The notes beneath the pieces are model-generated. The model was not told the origin of the DNA and made no database searches. It was given only the letters and a program-made list of their open reading frames with translations. From positions 186,001 to 250,000 of the forward strand of contig NZ_JAAALO010000004.1 in the NCBI RefSeq assembly GCF_009908295.1: a DNA stretch of 64,000 bases. Direction: 5' to 3'. Positions 7,342-15,635 of the stretch are shown piece after piece. The translations under genes were made by a program, and so were the position numbers. The DNA comes from Micromonospora rubida (GTDB lineage Bacteria > Actinomycetota > Actinomycetes > Mycobacteriales > Micromonosporaceae). The stretch's first letter is position 1; each line of letters begins with the position of its first letter.

Positions 7342-9569
7342 CGACCGAGCGGGTCGACGCCACCGACGAGGACACGACCGGCGGGAGTCCGCTGGTGGAC
7401 GGTGCTGCCGTGAAGAACCCGGACACCGCCACGAAGGGCACCGGGGGCAGCGAGGCGACCAACGGCGGGCAGGCAGCCGGCGGCGACCCGGCCGACGCCG
7501 GGCAGCCCGCCGAGTCCACAGCGGGGGACGGCGCCGCCGTCGGGAACGCCGGCATCGCGAAGAACGACGCCGCTCAGGACGACGCCGTCACCAAGTCCGC
7601 GGACACGGGCCCCGCCAAGGGCGGCGACACCAAGGCCGGCACCGCAGAGAACGCCGACAAGAAGGCGGCGGACAAGGACGGCGGCACCACAAAAGACGCC
7701 GACAAGAAGGCAGCGGACAACGACGCCGGAACGGCGAAGGACGCGGACAAGAAGAAGACGGACAAGGACGGCGGCACCGCGAAGGACGGCGACGGTGCGA
7801 AGCCGGACCGGTGGGAGGCGTTCGCCCCCGCTCCGGAGCCGGTGCCCGGGCGGGTGGGTCGCGTCCTGCGGGCGGTCGGCCGGTTCCTGGTCCACGAGTG
7901 GACCCTGGCCGTGCTCGCCTCGCTGGCTTTGGCCGTCGCGCTCACCTGGCCGACGCTGCGCTACCCCCCCTACACGCTGCCCCAGGACTACTGGGACCCG
8001 AGCCTTCAGGCCTGGCAGATGGCCTGGTCGGGGCACGTCCTGCTGACCGACCCGGCGCAGCTTTGGCAGTCCAACACGTTCTTCCCGGACCCGTGGAGCT
8101 TCGCGTTCTCCGACACCCTGCTCGGCTACGCGCCGGCCGGCATGATCGGCACTGGCCCCGAGGCCGCCCTGCTGCGGTACAACATCATGTTCGTGCTGGC
8201 CCACGCCCTGGCCACGCTCGGGGCGTACGCGCTGGCCCGGCAGCTCGGCTCGGGGCGGGCGGGCGCGGCGGTGGCCGGGGTCAGCTACACGTACGCCCCC
8301 TGGCTGCTCGCCCAGGCGGGTCACCTGCACATCGTGTCCAACGGCGGCATCCCGCTGGCCCTGGCCATGCTGGCCCGGGGGCACGGCTGGTCGCTGCGCC
8401 ACGGCTACCGTCCCGAGCGGCGGCACGCCGGGTGGGCGTACGCCGGGTGGCTGGTGGCCGCCTGGCAGCTCAGCCTGGGCTTCGGCATCGGGCTGCCGTT
8501 CGCGTACGTGCTGGCGGGGGCGACGCTGGTCGCCGCCGTGACGTGGTTCGTCCGGCGGCGGTCGAACCCCCGGCCGTTCGGGGTCCGGCTGCTCGTCGCC
8601 GACGTGGTCGGCGCGCTGCTCTTCGCCGGGGTGGGCGGGCTGCTGGCCATCCCCTACTTCAAGGTCACCGAGCTGCACCCGAACGCGGCGCGGACGCTCG
8701 CCGACATCGGCGTCTACTCGCCGCCGTTCTCGGGCTTCTTCACCGCCCCGGCGGAGTCCCGGGTGTGGGGCGGCCTGCACGAGGGCGCGCGGTCGGTCCT
8801 GCCCTGGCATCCGGAGATGACCCTGCTGCCGGGCTTCGTGCTGTACGCGCTCGCCGCGGGCGGGCTGTTCTTCTCGGTGTGGCGGCTGCGGCACCGGCTG
8901 CTGCTGCTCGCCGGGGTGGTGGTGACGATGGTGCTGGCGATGGGCACCCGGTTCTTCGGCGGCACCTTCACCTACGGGCTGCTGTTCGAATATCTGCCGG
9001 GCTGGAACGGCCTGCGCACGCCCGGGCGGATGATGCTGTGGACGACGCTGCTGCTCGGGCTGCTCGCCGCGGGCGCGGTCAGCGCCTTCGCCGTCCGGGT
9101 GCGGGAGTGGGCGGCCGAGCGGGTCCCGCCGTGGCCGGGTCCATGGCTGCGGTTGGCCACGGTGCTGCCGCTGCTGCTGGTGGTCGCCGAGGGGCTGAAC
9201 AGCACGCCGCATCCGGTGGTGCCGGCCCAGCCCGCCGCGATGCGGTCGGTGGACGGCCCGATGCTGGTGCTGCCGAGCAGCCAGAACCTCGACCAGCCGG
9301 TGATGCTGTGGTCGACCAGCAAATTCCAGGACATGGTCAACGGCGGCAGCGGCTTCACCCCCGTCCGGCAGGCCGAGATCCGGCAGGTCGCGGAGAGCTT
9401 CCCGGACCAGGCGAGCGTGACCTACCTGCGCGACCTGGGCGTCCGCAACGTGGTGGTGCTGCGCGACCAAATCGCGGGCACGCCGTGGGAGACGACGATC
9501 GACGTTCCGGTCGATGCACTCGGCATCACCCGGGAGGAGGTCGGCGGCGCGGTGGTCTACCGGCTCTGA
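7338..9569 (+). CDS. Polytopic membrane protein, GT-C/YfhO-like, with a charged repetitive N-terminus
   Basis: 743 residues. The first 155 or so are hydrophilic and contain about four imperfect repeats around K-D-A-D-K-K-A-A-D. After residue 185 there are about ten to eleven membrane segments with a large extracytoplasmic C-terminal part. The first loop has YWDPSLQAWQMAWSGH, typical of GT-C-fold glycosyltransferases that use polyprenyl-linked sugars, with an acidic residue after the first helix. No precise family can be named. It starts inside the nfo stop codon (ATGA overlap) and is convergent with the GT87 gene at 9593, so both may act on envelope glycans. That role is inference. Confidence 0.75.
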   Translation: MTTERVDATDEDTTGGSPLVDGAAVKNPDTATKGTGGSEATNGGQAAGGDPADAGQPAESTAGDGAAVGNAGIAKNDAAQDDAVTKSADTGPAKGGDTKAGTAENADKKAADKDGGTTKDADKKAADNDAGTAKDADKKKTDKDGGTAKDGDGAKPDRWEAFAPAPEPVPGRVGRVLRAVGRFLVHEWTLAVLASLALAVALTWPTLRYPPYTLPQDYWDPSLQAWQMAWSGHVLLTDPAQLWQSNTFFPDPWSFAFSDTLLGYAPAGMIGTGPEAALLRYNIMFVLAHALATLGAYALARQLGSGRAGAAVAGVSYTYAPWLLAQAGHLHIVSNGGIPLALAMLARGHGWSLRHGYRPERRHAGWAYAGWLVAAWQLSLGFGIGLPFAYVLAGATLVAAVTWFVRRRSNPRPFGVRLLVADVVGALLFAGVGGLLAIPYFKVTELHPNAARTLADIGVYSPPFSGFFTAPAESRVWGGLHEGARSVLPWHPEMTLLPGFVLYALAAGGLFFSVWRLRHRLLLLAGVVVTMVLAMGTRFFGGTFTYGLLFEYLPGWNGLRTPGRMMLWTTLLLGLLAAGAVSAFAVRVREWAAERVPPWPGPWLRLATVLPLLLVVAEGLNSTPHPVVPAQPAAMRSVDGPMLVLPSSQNLDQPVMLWSTSKFQDMVNGGSGFTPVRQAEIRQVAESFPDQASVTYLRDLGVRNVVVLRDQIAGTPWETTIDVPVDALGITREEVGGAVVYRL

Positions 9570-9592
9570 CAGCCGACCGGTGCCCGGTGGCG

Positions 9593-11107
9593 TCAGGTGC
9601 CCGCCGGGGCCGGTTCGGCGACGGCGTCGCTGTCGGCCCGCCGTCGCCGCCAACGACTCAGCCAGGGCGCGTCCGGTGCGCCGTCGAGCACTCCGCCGTC
9701 CGGGTCGTCGGCGTAGGTGGCCCGTACGGCGTCCCGGCCCGGGTCCAGGATCTCCTTGACGACCAACACGCAGAGCAGCACGACCGTGCCCAACCGCAGC
9801 GCGGAGGCCAGCACGAAGACCCCCTCGGGAAACACCGGGCGGCTGGTCGCAGTGCCGAGCAGCTCGCCGTAGAAGGCGGCGAAGTAGCCGATCTCGGCGA
9901 CCTGCCAGGCGATGAACGCGCCCCACTTCGGCCGGGCGAGGACGACCAACGGCAGCAGCCAGAGCACGAACTGCTGTGACCAGACCTTGCTGAAGATCAG
10001 GAACGCGGCGACGACCAGGAAGGCGAGCTGGGCCAGCCGGGGCCGGCGCGGCGCCAGCAGCGCCAGCGCGGCAACCCCGAGGCAGGCCAGCCCGAAGAGG
10101 GCGTACGAGAGCCAGTTCAGGGTGGGAATGTTGGCGTTCAGCCACTCGAACGGCCCCGTCGAGCCGGGGCCGCCGGTGTTGACCTTGCCGTCGAGGTAGC
10201 GCCCGATGTACCACAGGGTGCCCCAGTCGATGGGCCGGGTGGTGTTCAGCTCGAAGAAGCGGCCCCAGTTGTCGCGGTAGGGCAGCGCCACCGGGAGGTT
10301 GACCACGACCAGGGCCACCAGCGCCGTCCCGACGGCGGTAAGGCCGGCGCGGAGCCGGTTGGCGCGCAGGGCGAGCACCAGGATCGGCCCGAGGACGAAC
10401 AGCGGCCACATCTTGGCCGCCCCGGCCAGGCCGAGCAGCACCCCGGCCACCACCGGACGGCGGCGGGCCCAGGCGAACAGCCCGAACGCGGCCAGCCCGA
10501 CGGCGAGCAGGTCCCAGTTGACGGTGGCGGTGAGGAAGAGTGCGGGGGCGAGCGCGAAGAGGGCGGCGTCCCACGGTCGTCGGCGGCGCAGGTTGAGGAT
10601 GACCGCGACGGTGGCCACCGCGAGCGCGCCGAGCACCAGGACGTTGAGGTTGTAGAACCACTGCCCCTGGTTGATCTCGGGGTTGTCGACGCCGAGCGCG
10701 TGCACCGGCAGCCCGAGCGCGCCCATGAAGTACCCGGTCAGCACCGGGTACTCGACGGGGTGGTCCTGGTAGGGCACCTTGCCCTCGTTGAGCCCCTCGG
10801 CGTAGTAGAGCGCCAGCACGTCGGTGTAGCACATGCGGGTGTACTGCACGTTGTTCTGCCAGGCGCCGTCCTGGCAGGGCGACTTCTGCACCCAGTGCAG
10901 CGCGAGGGTCAGGCAGGCCAGGGCCAGCACGATCCGGGCGGCCGTCCAGAACCGACTCTCGCGGCCGGCGGGCCGGTCCAGCGCGACCGCGTGGTCGCCC
11001 AGCGGGCCGCCGATCAACTCCGAGGCGCCGCGGACGAAGCCGTCCGACCGGGACGGGTGGTCGCTGGACCCGGCGTCGTCGATGTCTGCCGTCGACTGGG
11101 TGCTCAT
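9593..11107 (-). CDS. GT87/DUF2029-type membrane glycosyltransferase
   Basis: 504 residues with about ten membrane segments. The first extracytoplasmic loop holds YTDVLALYYAEGLNEGKVPYQDHPVEYPVLTG, with the D-x-x-x-Y and P-Y-x-D-x-x-(V/F)-E-Y-P pattern of the GT87 family. That family includes mycobacterial polyprenyl-phosphate-mannose-dependent mannosyltransferases such as PimE. Later segments include AKMWPLFVLGPILVLALR and FSKVWSQQFVLWLLPL, also typical. Acceptor and donor cannot be read from sequence. The C-terminus is cytoplasmic and Arg-rich. It is 133 bp from the penicillin-binding protein gene on the same strand, with a terminator between, so it is probably a separate unit. Confidence 0.85.
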   Translation of the reverse strand: MSTQSTADIDDAGSSDHPSRSDGFVRGASELIGGPLGDHAVALDRPAGRESRFWTAARIVLALACLTLALHWVQKSPCQDGAWQNNVQYTRMCYTDVLALYYAEGLNEGKVPYQDHPVEYPVLTGYFMGALGLPVHALGVDNPEINQGQWFYNLNVLVLGALAVATVAVILNLRRRRPWDAALFALAPALFLTATVNWDLLAVGLAAFGLFAWARRRPVVAGVLLGLAGAAKMWPLFVLGPILVLALRANRLRAGLTAVGTALVALVVVNLPVALPYRDNWGRFFELNTTRPIDWGTLWYIGRYLDGKVNTGGPGSTGPFEWLNANIPTLNWLSYALFGLACLGVAALALLAPRRPRLAQLAFLVVAAFLIFSKVWSQQFVLWLLPLVVLARPKWGAFIAWQVAEIGYFAAFYGELLGTATSRPVFPEGVFVLASALRLGTVVLLCVLVVKEILDPGRDAVRATYADDPDGGVLDGAPDAPWLSRWRRRRADSDAVAEPAPAGT

Positions 11108-11175
11108 GGACAGGAATCATCCCGTATCGGTGGCCTCCGCGTCCCACCCAGGCACGAACATTCCGGTACGCGAAA

Positions 11176-11216
11176 CGCCGCCGGCGGCCGGACGTGATGT
11201 CCGGCCGCCGGCGGCG
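11176..11216 (-). terminator. Terminator downstream of the PBP gene
   Basis: A perfect 18-bp inverted repeat (11176-11193 and 11199-11216) with 5-nt loop GTGAT, starting 24 bp beyond the PBP stop codon and 69 bp before the GT87 start. Confidence 0.85.
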
Positions 11217-11240
11217 GCGGCGATGCTCAGCCCGGTCCGC

Positions 11241-14144
11241 TTACTCGCGGGTGCGGGGTGCGACGGTGGGCAACAGCCCGCCGCCGTTGCCGCCGTTCCC
11301 GCCGTTCCCGCCGTTGCCGTTCCCTGGCCGGGGGTCGGTCGGGCCGCCGGTAGCGCCCGGGTTGCCCGGGGTTCCCGGGTTGCCGGGGGTTCCCGGGTTG
11401 CCGGGGGTCTGCGGGCAGAGTGGGTTCAGCGGGTCGCAGTTGGGCTGCTCTGGCTGCGTCGGGGGCGGCGTCTCGGTGCCGTTGCCGGCGTCCTGGTCGC
11501 CCATCCCGGTGACCGAGGGCAGACTCTCCTTGTTCTTGCCGTCCAGCGCGGCGTTCATGTACCGCTGCCAGATGGCGCCGGGAAGCTTGGAGCCGCCGAT
11601 GTCCGCGCCGTCCTTGTCAATGATCTTCGGCTTCTTCGGGTCCCGGCTGCCCACCCAGACGGCGGTGGCGAGCTGCGGGGTGTAGCCGACCATCCAGGCG
11701 TGCGCGTTGTGCTTGTTGTCGTACTCCCAGGTGCCGGTCTTGCCCGCCGCCTCGCGGCCGTTCTCCAGCGACCGGCTGTTGGGGCCGGGAATCTGCTTGA
11801 GGACGCCGGCGACCTCCTTGGCGACCTCCGCGCGGATCCGCTGCTGGGGCTTGAGCTTCTCCCCGTTGATCAGCTCCCACTTGCCGGTGTCCACGTTCTG
11901 CTTCTCGACCTTCAGCACGAAGTGGGCCTTGTTGTACTTGCCGTCGTTCGCGAGGGTGGCCAGGCCGTTGGCGTGATCGAGGACCGTCACCGGGTACTGG
12001 CCGTAGCCGATCACGTGGTAGAAGGGCGCGGGGGCGACATCCTCGCCCTTCTTCTTGATCAGGTCGACCGGCTTCGGCGGGTTGTCGGAGGTGGTCCACA
12101 TGGTGGTGACGCCGGCCGCGCGGGCCATGTCGACCACCTTGGCCGGGCCGATCTTCTCGGTGACGTGGAAGAACGGAACGTTGTACGACTGGACTGTCGA
12201 CTCCTCCAGGGTGCACCACTTGCCGCACTTCTTGCTGACGTCTCGGCCCGCGTTCTGCACCTGGTTCGCGAAGCCCTTCGGCTTGAACGGGGTGGCGTCC
12301 CAGTGCGACTTCACGGAGATGCCGGCGTTGATCGCGGCGGCCAGCGTGTAGACCTTGAACGACGAACCCGGGGCGTGGCCGCCGGTGAGGTTGCCGTTCG
12401 AGTCGGTGTTCTTGCCGGCGTAGTCGAAGTCCGCGCCGCTGTCGCCGCCGTAGTAGGCGAGCACCCGGCCGGTCTTCGGTTCGATCGAGACCACCGCCGC
12501 CATCAGGTTCTTCGGCTGATCGGCCAGCTCCGAGTTCTTCTTGCGCATCGCGGCGTTCTCCGCCGCGCCCTGGAGCTTCGGGTCGATCGTGGTCTGGATC
12601 CGGTAGCCGCCCTCACGCAGCGCGTCTCCGCAGCTGACCTTGCCGGCGGCCTCGGAGTTGGTACAGATGCCCCACTGCTCCATCTCCTCGCGGACGTAGT
12701 TGATCACGTTGCCGCGGGGGGTCTTCACGCCGAACGCGGCCGAGCCGGCGTTCTTCGGGCTGAGCGTCGTCGGGTACTGCGCGTCGGTCGGTCGCTGCGG
12801 CTTGTTGGGGGCGTTGATCCAGCCCTCGGCGGTCATGCCGTCGAGCACGTACGTCCACCGGGACTTCGCGTCGACCGGGTTGACCGCCGGGTCGTAGCCC
12901 ATGTGGGTCTCGCTCTTGACCGGCTGCTTGATCAGCGCGGCGAGCACCGCGGCCTGGGCCACGGTGAGCTTCTTGGTCGGCACCCCGAAGTAGGTCTGCG
13001 ACGCCGCCTCGATGCCGTACGCGCCGCGCCCGAAGTAGATCACGTTGAGGTAGTGCTCCATGATCTCGGGCTTGCTGTACTCGTCGCTCAGCTTGGAGGC
13101 GAGGATCGCCTCCTTGACCTTCCGGGCGTACGTGTCGTCCTTCAGGCTCGCGTAGGCGTTGCGGGCGTACTGCTGGGTGATGGTCGAGGCGCCCTGCTTG
13201 TCGCCGTTGGAGATGTTGTTCCACGCGGCCCGGGCGATGCCCTTGTAGTCGACGCCGGAGTGCCGGTAGAAGTTCCGGTCCTCCGCCGCGGCCACCGCGT
13301 CCTGCACGTGCTGCGGGATGTCGGCGATCTTGACGAGCTGCCGGTTCTGGTCGCCGAGCTTGGCCAGGACCGTCTTGCTGTCCTTGGCGTACACGGTGGT
13401 GGACAACGGCAGCGGCAACTGCTCGGGCAGCACGACGGTGGTGGAGTAGTACGTGAAGCCGACCACGCCGAGGCCGGCCAGCATGATGAAGATCGCGAGG
13501 CCGGCGATCAGCATGTTGATCCGGCGGCGCTTCTTCGCTCGCGCGACCGTGTTCGGGTCGCCCGCGCCACGACCGCCGCGACCGCCCCGCCCCGGCCCCG
13601 TGGGCCCGCCGGGGCCGCCCGGCCCGCCCGCACCGCCGCCGGAGACCGGGGCCACCCCGGCCCGGCCGACGGTCGCCCGGCCGGCGAGCCCGCCGACCGC
13701 AGCGGACCCGACACTCGCCCGCCCGGCGGAGCCGACCCCGACCGAGGCCCGCCCGGCCGGGGCGCCGCCGGGCGCCGGGGAGACGGGCACCGAGGCCCGA
13801 CCCGCGCCGGCCCGTCCGGCCGCCGGTGCGCCGGGGGACGGCACCGAGGCCCGGCCCGCGCCCGCGCGCCCGACCGAGGCGGAGCCCACCGAGGCGGAGC
13901 CGGCGACACCGCCGCGCGGCGGCGGCACGGATGCCGAGCCGCCCACGGAAGCCCGGCCGCCAGCGGCCGCCCGGGGCGCGACCGAGGCGCGGCCGCCCTG
14001 TGCCGTACCCTCTGGTGACCAGCCGTTGCCGCGGGCGTCGCCGCCGTGGCCGTACGCGTCGGCCGAGCCCGTGTCCGGGTCGCCGTTGGCGCCCGGGATC
14101 TGGGACCGCCCGCGCGGGGAGCTGGGATCGCCGTACGAGTTCAT
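11241..14144 (-). CDS. Bifunctional penicillin-binding protein (class A PBP)
   Basis: 967 residues; polymerises glycan strands and cross-links peptides in the periplasm. Residues 1-200 are a cytoplasmic low-complexity tail with about ten pentapeptides of the form GRASV, GSASV or GRATV. One membrane helix spans about 210-232. The GT51 domain has AAAEDRNFYRHSGVD (catalytic Glu288) and GASTITQQYARNAY. The transpeptidase has SSFK, SYN and KTGT in the usual order. The C-terminus (about 905-967) is Pro/Gly/Asn-rich with PGNPGT repeats. PonA-like proteins of actinobacteria have this layout; the exact orthologue is uncertain. Confidence 0.95.
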   Translation of the reverse strand: MNSYGDPSSPRGRSQIPGANGDPDTGSADAYGHGGDARGNGWSPEGTAQGGRASVAPRAAAGGRASVGGSASVPPPRGGVAGSASVGSASVGRAGAGRASVPSPGAPAAGRAGAGRASVPVSPAPGGAPAGRASVGVGSAGRASVGSAAVGGLAGRATVGRAGVAPVSGGGAGGPGGPGGPTGPGRGGRGGRGAGDPNTVARAKKRRRINMLIAGLAIFIMLAGLGVVGFTYYSTTVVLPEQLPLPLSTTVYAKDSKTVLAKLGDQNRQLVKIADIPQHVQDAVAAAEDRNFYRHSGVDYKGIARAAWNNISNGDKQGASTITQQYARNAYASLKDDTYARKVKEAILASKLSDEYSKPEIMEHYLNVIYFGRGAYGIEAASQTYFGVPTKKLTVAQAAVLAALIKQPVKSETHMGYDPAVNPVDAKSRWTYVLDGMTAEGWINAPNKPQRPTDAQYPTTLSPKNAGSAAFGVKTPRGNVINYVREEMEQWGICTNSEAAGKVSCGDALREGGYRIQTTIDPKLQGAAENAAMRKKNSELADQPKNLMAAVVSIEPKTGRVLAYYGGDSGADFDYAGKNTDSNGNLTGGHAPGSSFKVYTLAAAINAGISVKSHWDATPFKPKGFANQVQNAGRDVSKKCGKWCTLEESTVQSYNVPFFHVTEKIGPAKVVDMARAAGVTTMWTTSDNPPKPVDLIKKKGEDVAPAPFYHVIGYGQYPVTVLDHANGLATLANDGKYNKAHFVLKVEKQNVDTGKWELINGEKLKPQQRIRAEVAKEVAGVLKQIPGPNSRSLENGREAAGKTGTWEYDNKHNAHAWMVGYTPQLATAVWVGSRDPKKPKIIDKDGADIGGSKLPGAIWQRYMNAALDGKNKESLPSVTGMGDQDAGNGTETPPPTQPEQPNCDPLNPLCPQTPGNPGTPGNPGTPGNPGATGGPTDPRPGNGNGGNGGNGGNGGGLLPTVAPRTRE

Positions 14145-14215
14145 TCCTCACACCCTGCCGGTCGCGGTGGGACGCGATCGCGCCGCCACCGGGTTGCCGT
14201 GAGCTGAAACACGCG

Positions 14216-14248
14216 ACGTCCCCGCCCGAGCATCTCGGGTCGGGGCGT
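14216..14248 (-). terminator. Probable terminator after the DUF5318 gene
   Basis: A stem of about 14 bp with two single-nucleotide bulges and a 3-nt loop, about 78 bp beyond the DUF5318 stop and 72 bp before the PBP start. It separates the two leftward genes. Confidence 0.6.
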
Positions 14249-14325
14249 TATTTCCGAATCAATCAGGCCAAAAGGCTGTCGGTCGTCCCGTCTTCTCCAC
14301 ACCGGGCCAACCGAACCAGCTGGAT

Positions 14326-14799
14326 TCACCGTTGCGCCTCTCGCCTCCGCCGAACGGCCGGACCGGCACCCGCGACCGAGGCGGCCGTGCCGCCCACCGC
14401 GCCCTGCTCCGCCCCGGCCTCCGTGTCACCGGCCAGCCCGTCCCGGCCGAGCAGGTACTGCTCGACGAGGTGGTTCCAGTCGCAGCCGAGGCACACCTCC
14501 ACCACGAAGACCTGGAACTCACGCAACGTCATCGCCAGGACGGGCAACTCGGTCAGAGTACGCGCCTGCCCGGCGGACTGCTTGAGCTCGTCCCCGTAAA
14601 TGTAGTGGACGTGGGTGAGGTTCTCGCTGCGGCAGATCGGGCAGCGATCCTCGGTCGGTTCCCCGTGGAACCGGGCGGCGTTCTTCAGGTACGGGGACGC
14701 GTCGCAGACGTCGTACGTGCCGACCCGGCCGGCGAGGAGTTCACGCAGCACCGCTCGCTTCCGGAGCGAGTAGTCAACCACCTGGCGCTGCGTACGCAT
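14326..14799 (-). CDS. DUF5318 family zinc-ribbon-like protein
   Basis: 157 residues, starting MRTQRQVVDYSLRKRAVLREL. CPICRSENLTHVHYIYGDELK in the middle and VEVCLGCDWNHL later supply four cysteines in two C-x2-C pairs, suggesting a zinc site. This combination is characteristic of the actinobacterial DUF5318 family, whose role is unknown. The last 35 residues are Ala/Gly/Arg low complexity. It lies divergent to padR and next to the PBP gene, a neighbourhood conserved in related genomes as far as I recall. No membrane segment is visible. Confidence 0.85.
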   Translation of the reverse strand: MRTQRQVVDYSLRKRAVLRELLAGRVGTYDVCDASPYLKNAARFHGEPTEDRCPICRSENLTHVHYIYGDELKQSAGQARTLTELPVLAMTLREFQVFVVEVCLGCDWNHLVEQYLLGRDGLAGDTEAGAEQGAVGGTAASVAGAGPAVRRRREAQR

Positions 14800-14907
14800 G
14801 CGGAGAAGGGTACGCGGTCAGGCTCGACGAGGCGACCACCGTCACAGTCCGTTACCCCGGAAACTCGCTTCGAAGGGTTTGCCCTGATCCTGGGTAGGCG
14901 CTAACGT

Positions 14908-14932
14908 GCGATGTATCGGTCCGATACATCGC
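14908..14932. promoter_or_regulatory. Perfect palindromic operator upstream of padR-ino1
   Basis: A 25-bp element with 12-bp perfect arms (14908-14919 and 14921-14932) around one T. It contains ATGTAT and ATACAT half-sites, the ATGT...ACAT type bound by PadR repressors. It ends 41 bp before the padR GTG, the expected position for autoregulation of padR-ino1. Confidence 0.85.
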
Positions 14933-14973
14933 GGTGGTTACGCCCACGCGTCAGGGGTAAGAAGGGGTGGCCC

Positions 14974-15612
14974 GTGCTCGAGCTCGCCATCCTCGGCCTC
15001 CTCCAGGAGTCCCCGATGCACGGCTACGAGCTCCGCAAGGAGCTCGCGGCCAAGTTGGGCGCGATCCGGGCGGCGATCAGCTACGGCTCGCTCTACCCGA
15101 CCCTGCGCAGGTTGCAGGCGGCGGGATGGATCACCGAAGCCGCCGAGACACCCGCGACCGCCGAGGAGGTTCCCGCGCTGACCAGCCGACGAGGTCGGGT
15201 GGTCTACAAGATCACTGCGGAGGGCAAGGAACGCTTCGCCCAGCTCATCGGGCAGGCCGGTCCCGAGACGTACGACGACACGGGCTTCGGTGTGCACTTC
15301 GCGTTCTTCGCCCGCACCGACCAGGCGACCCGACTCCGCATCCTGGAGGGTCGCCGCCGAAAGATCGAGGAGCGTCGCGAGGGTCTTCGCGACGTGCTGG
15401 GCCGGGCGGCCGAGCGCCTCGACGCGTACACCCTGGAACTACAGCGCCACGGTCTCGACGCCTGTGAGCGCGAGGTCCGCTGGCTGGAAGAGCTCATCGC
15501 CAACGAGCGCTCCGGCCGTGCCCCGACGATCCCGCGAGCCGGGATGGTCGGCGGCCGACGAGATAACGACAGCCCGCCTCCGCCTGGAGAGTCCAGGAAA
15601 GAGCGGCCGTGA
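14974..15612 (+). CDS. PadR-family transcriptional regulator
   Basis: 212 residues. The N-terminal winged helix begins LELAILGLLQESPMHGYELRKEL and continues SYGSLYPTLRRLQAAGWI, the PadR signature. A coiled C-terminal dimerisation part (about 115-190) contains RILEGRRRKIEERREGLRDVL. I chose the GTG at 14974; the frame is open to 14911, but that reading runs into the operator. Its stop overlaps the upstream in-frame edge of ino1, so the pair forms an operon. The palindrome just upstream suggests autorepression and control of inositol synthesis. Effector unknown. Confidence 0.93.
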   Translation: MLELAILGLLQESPMHGYELRKELAAKLGAIRAAISYGSLYPTLRRLQAAGWITEAAETPATAEEVPALTSRRGRVVYKITAEGKERFAQLIGQAGPETYDDTGFGVHFAFFARTDQATRLRILEGRRRKIEERREGLRDVLGRAAERLDAYTLELQRHGLDACEREVRWLEELIANERSGRAPTIPRAGMVGGRRDNDSPPPPGESRKERP

Positions 15613-15635
15613 TGAAGAAGAAGGAGGCAGACGCT

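Noticed and set aside
6708..11147. Very long minus-strand open frame across nfo, the membrane protein and the GT87 gene
   Set aside because: It is antisense to nfo and the rightward membrane protein gene and in another frame of the GT87 gene; the product is Arg/Pro/Gly-rich without domains. GC-rich third positions create such shadows.
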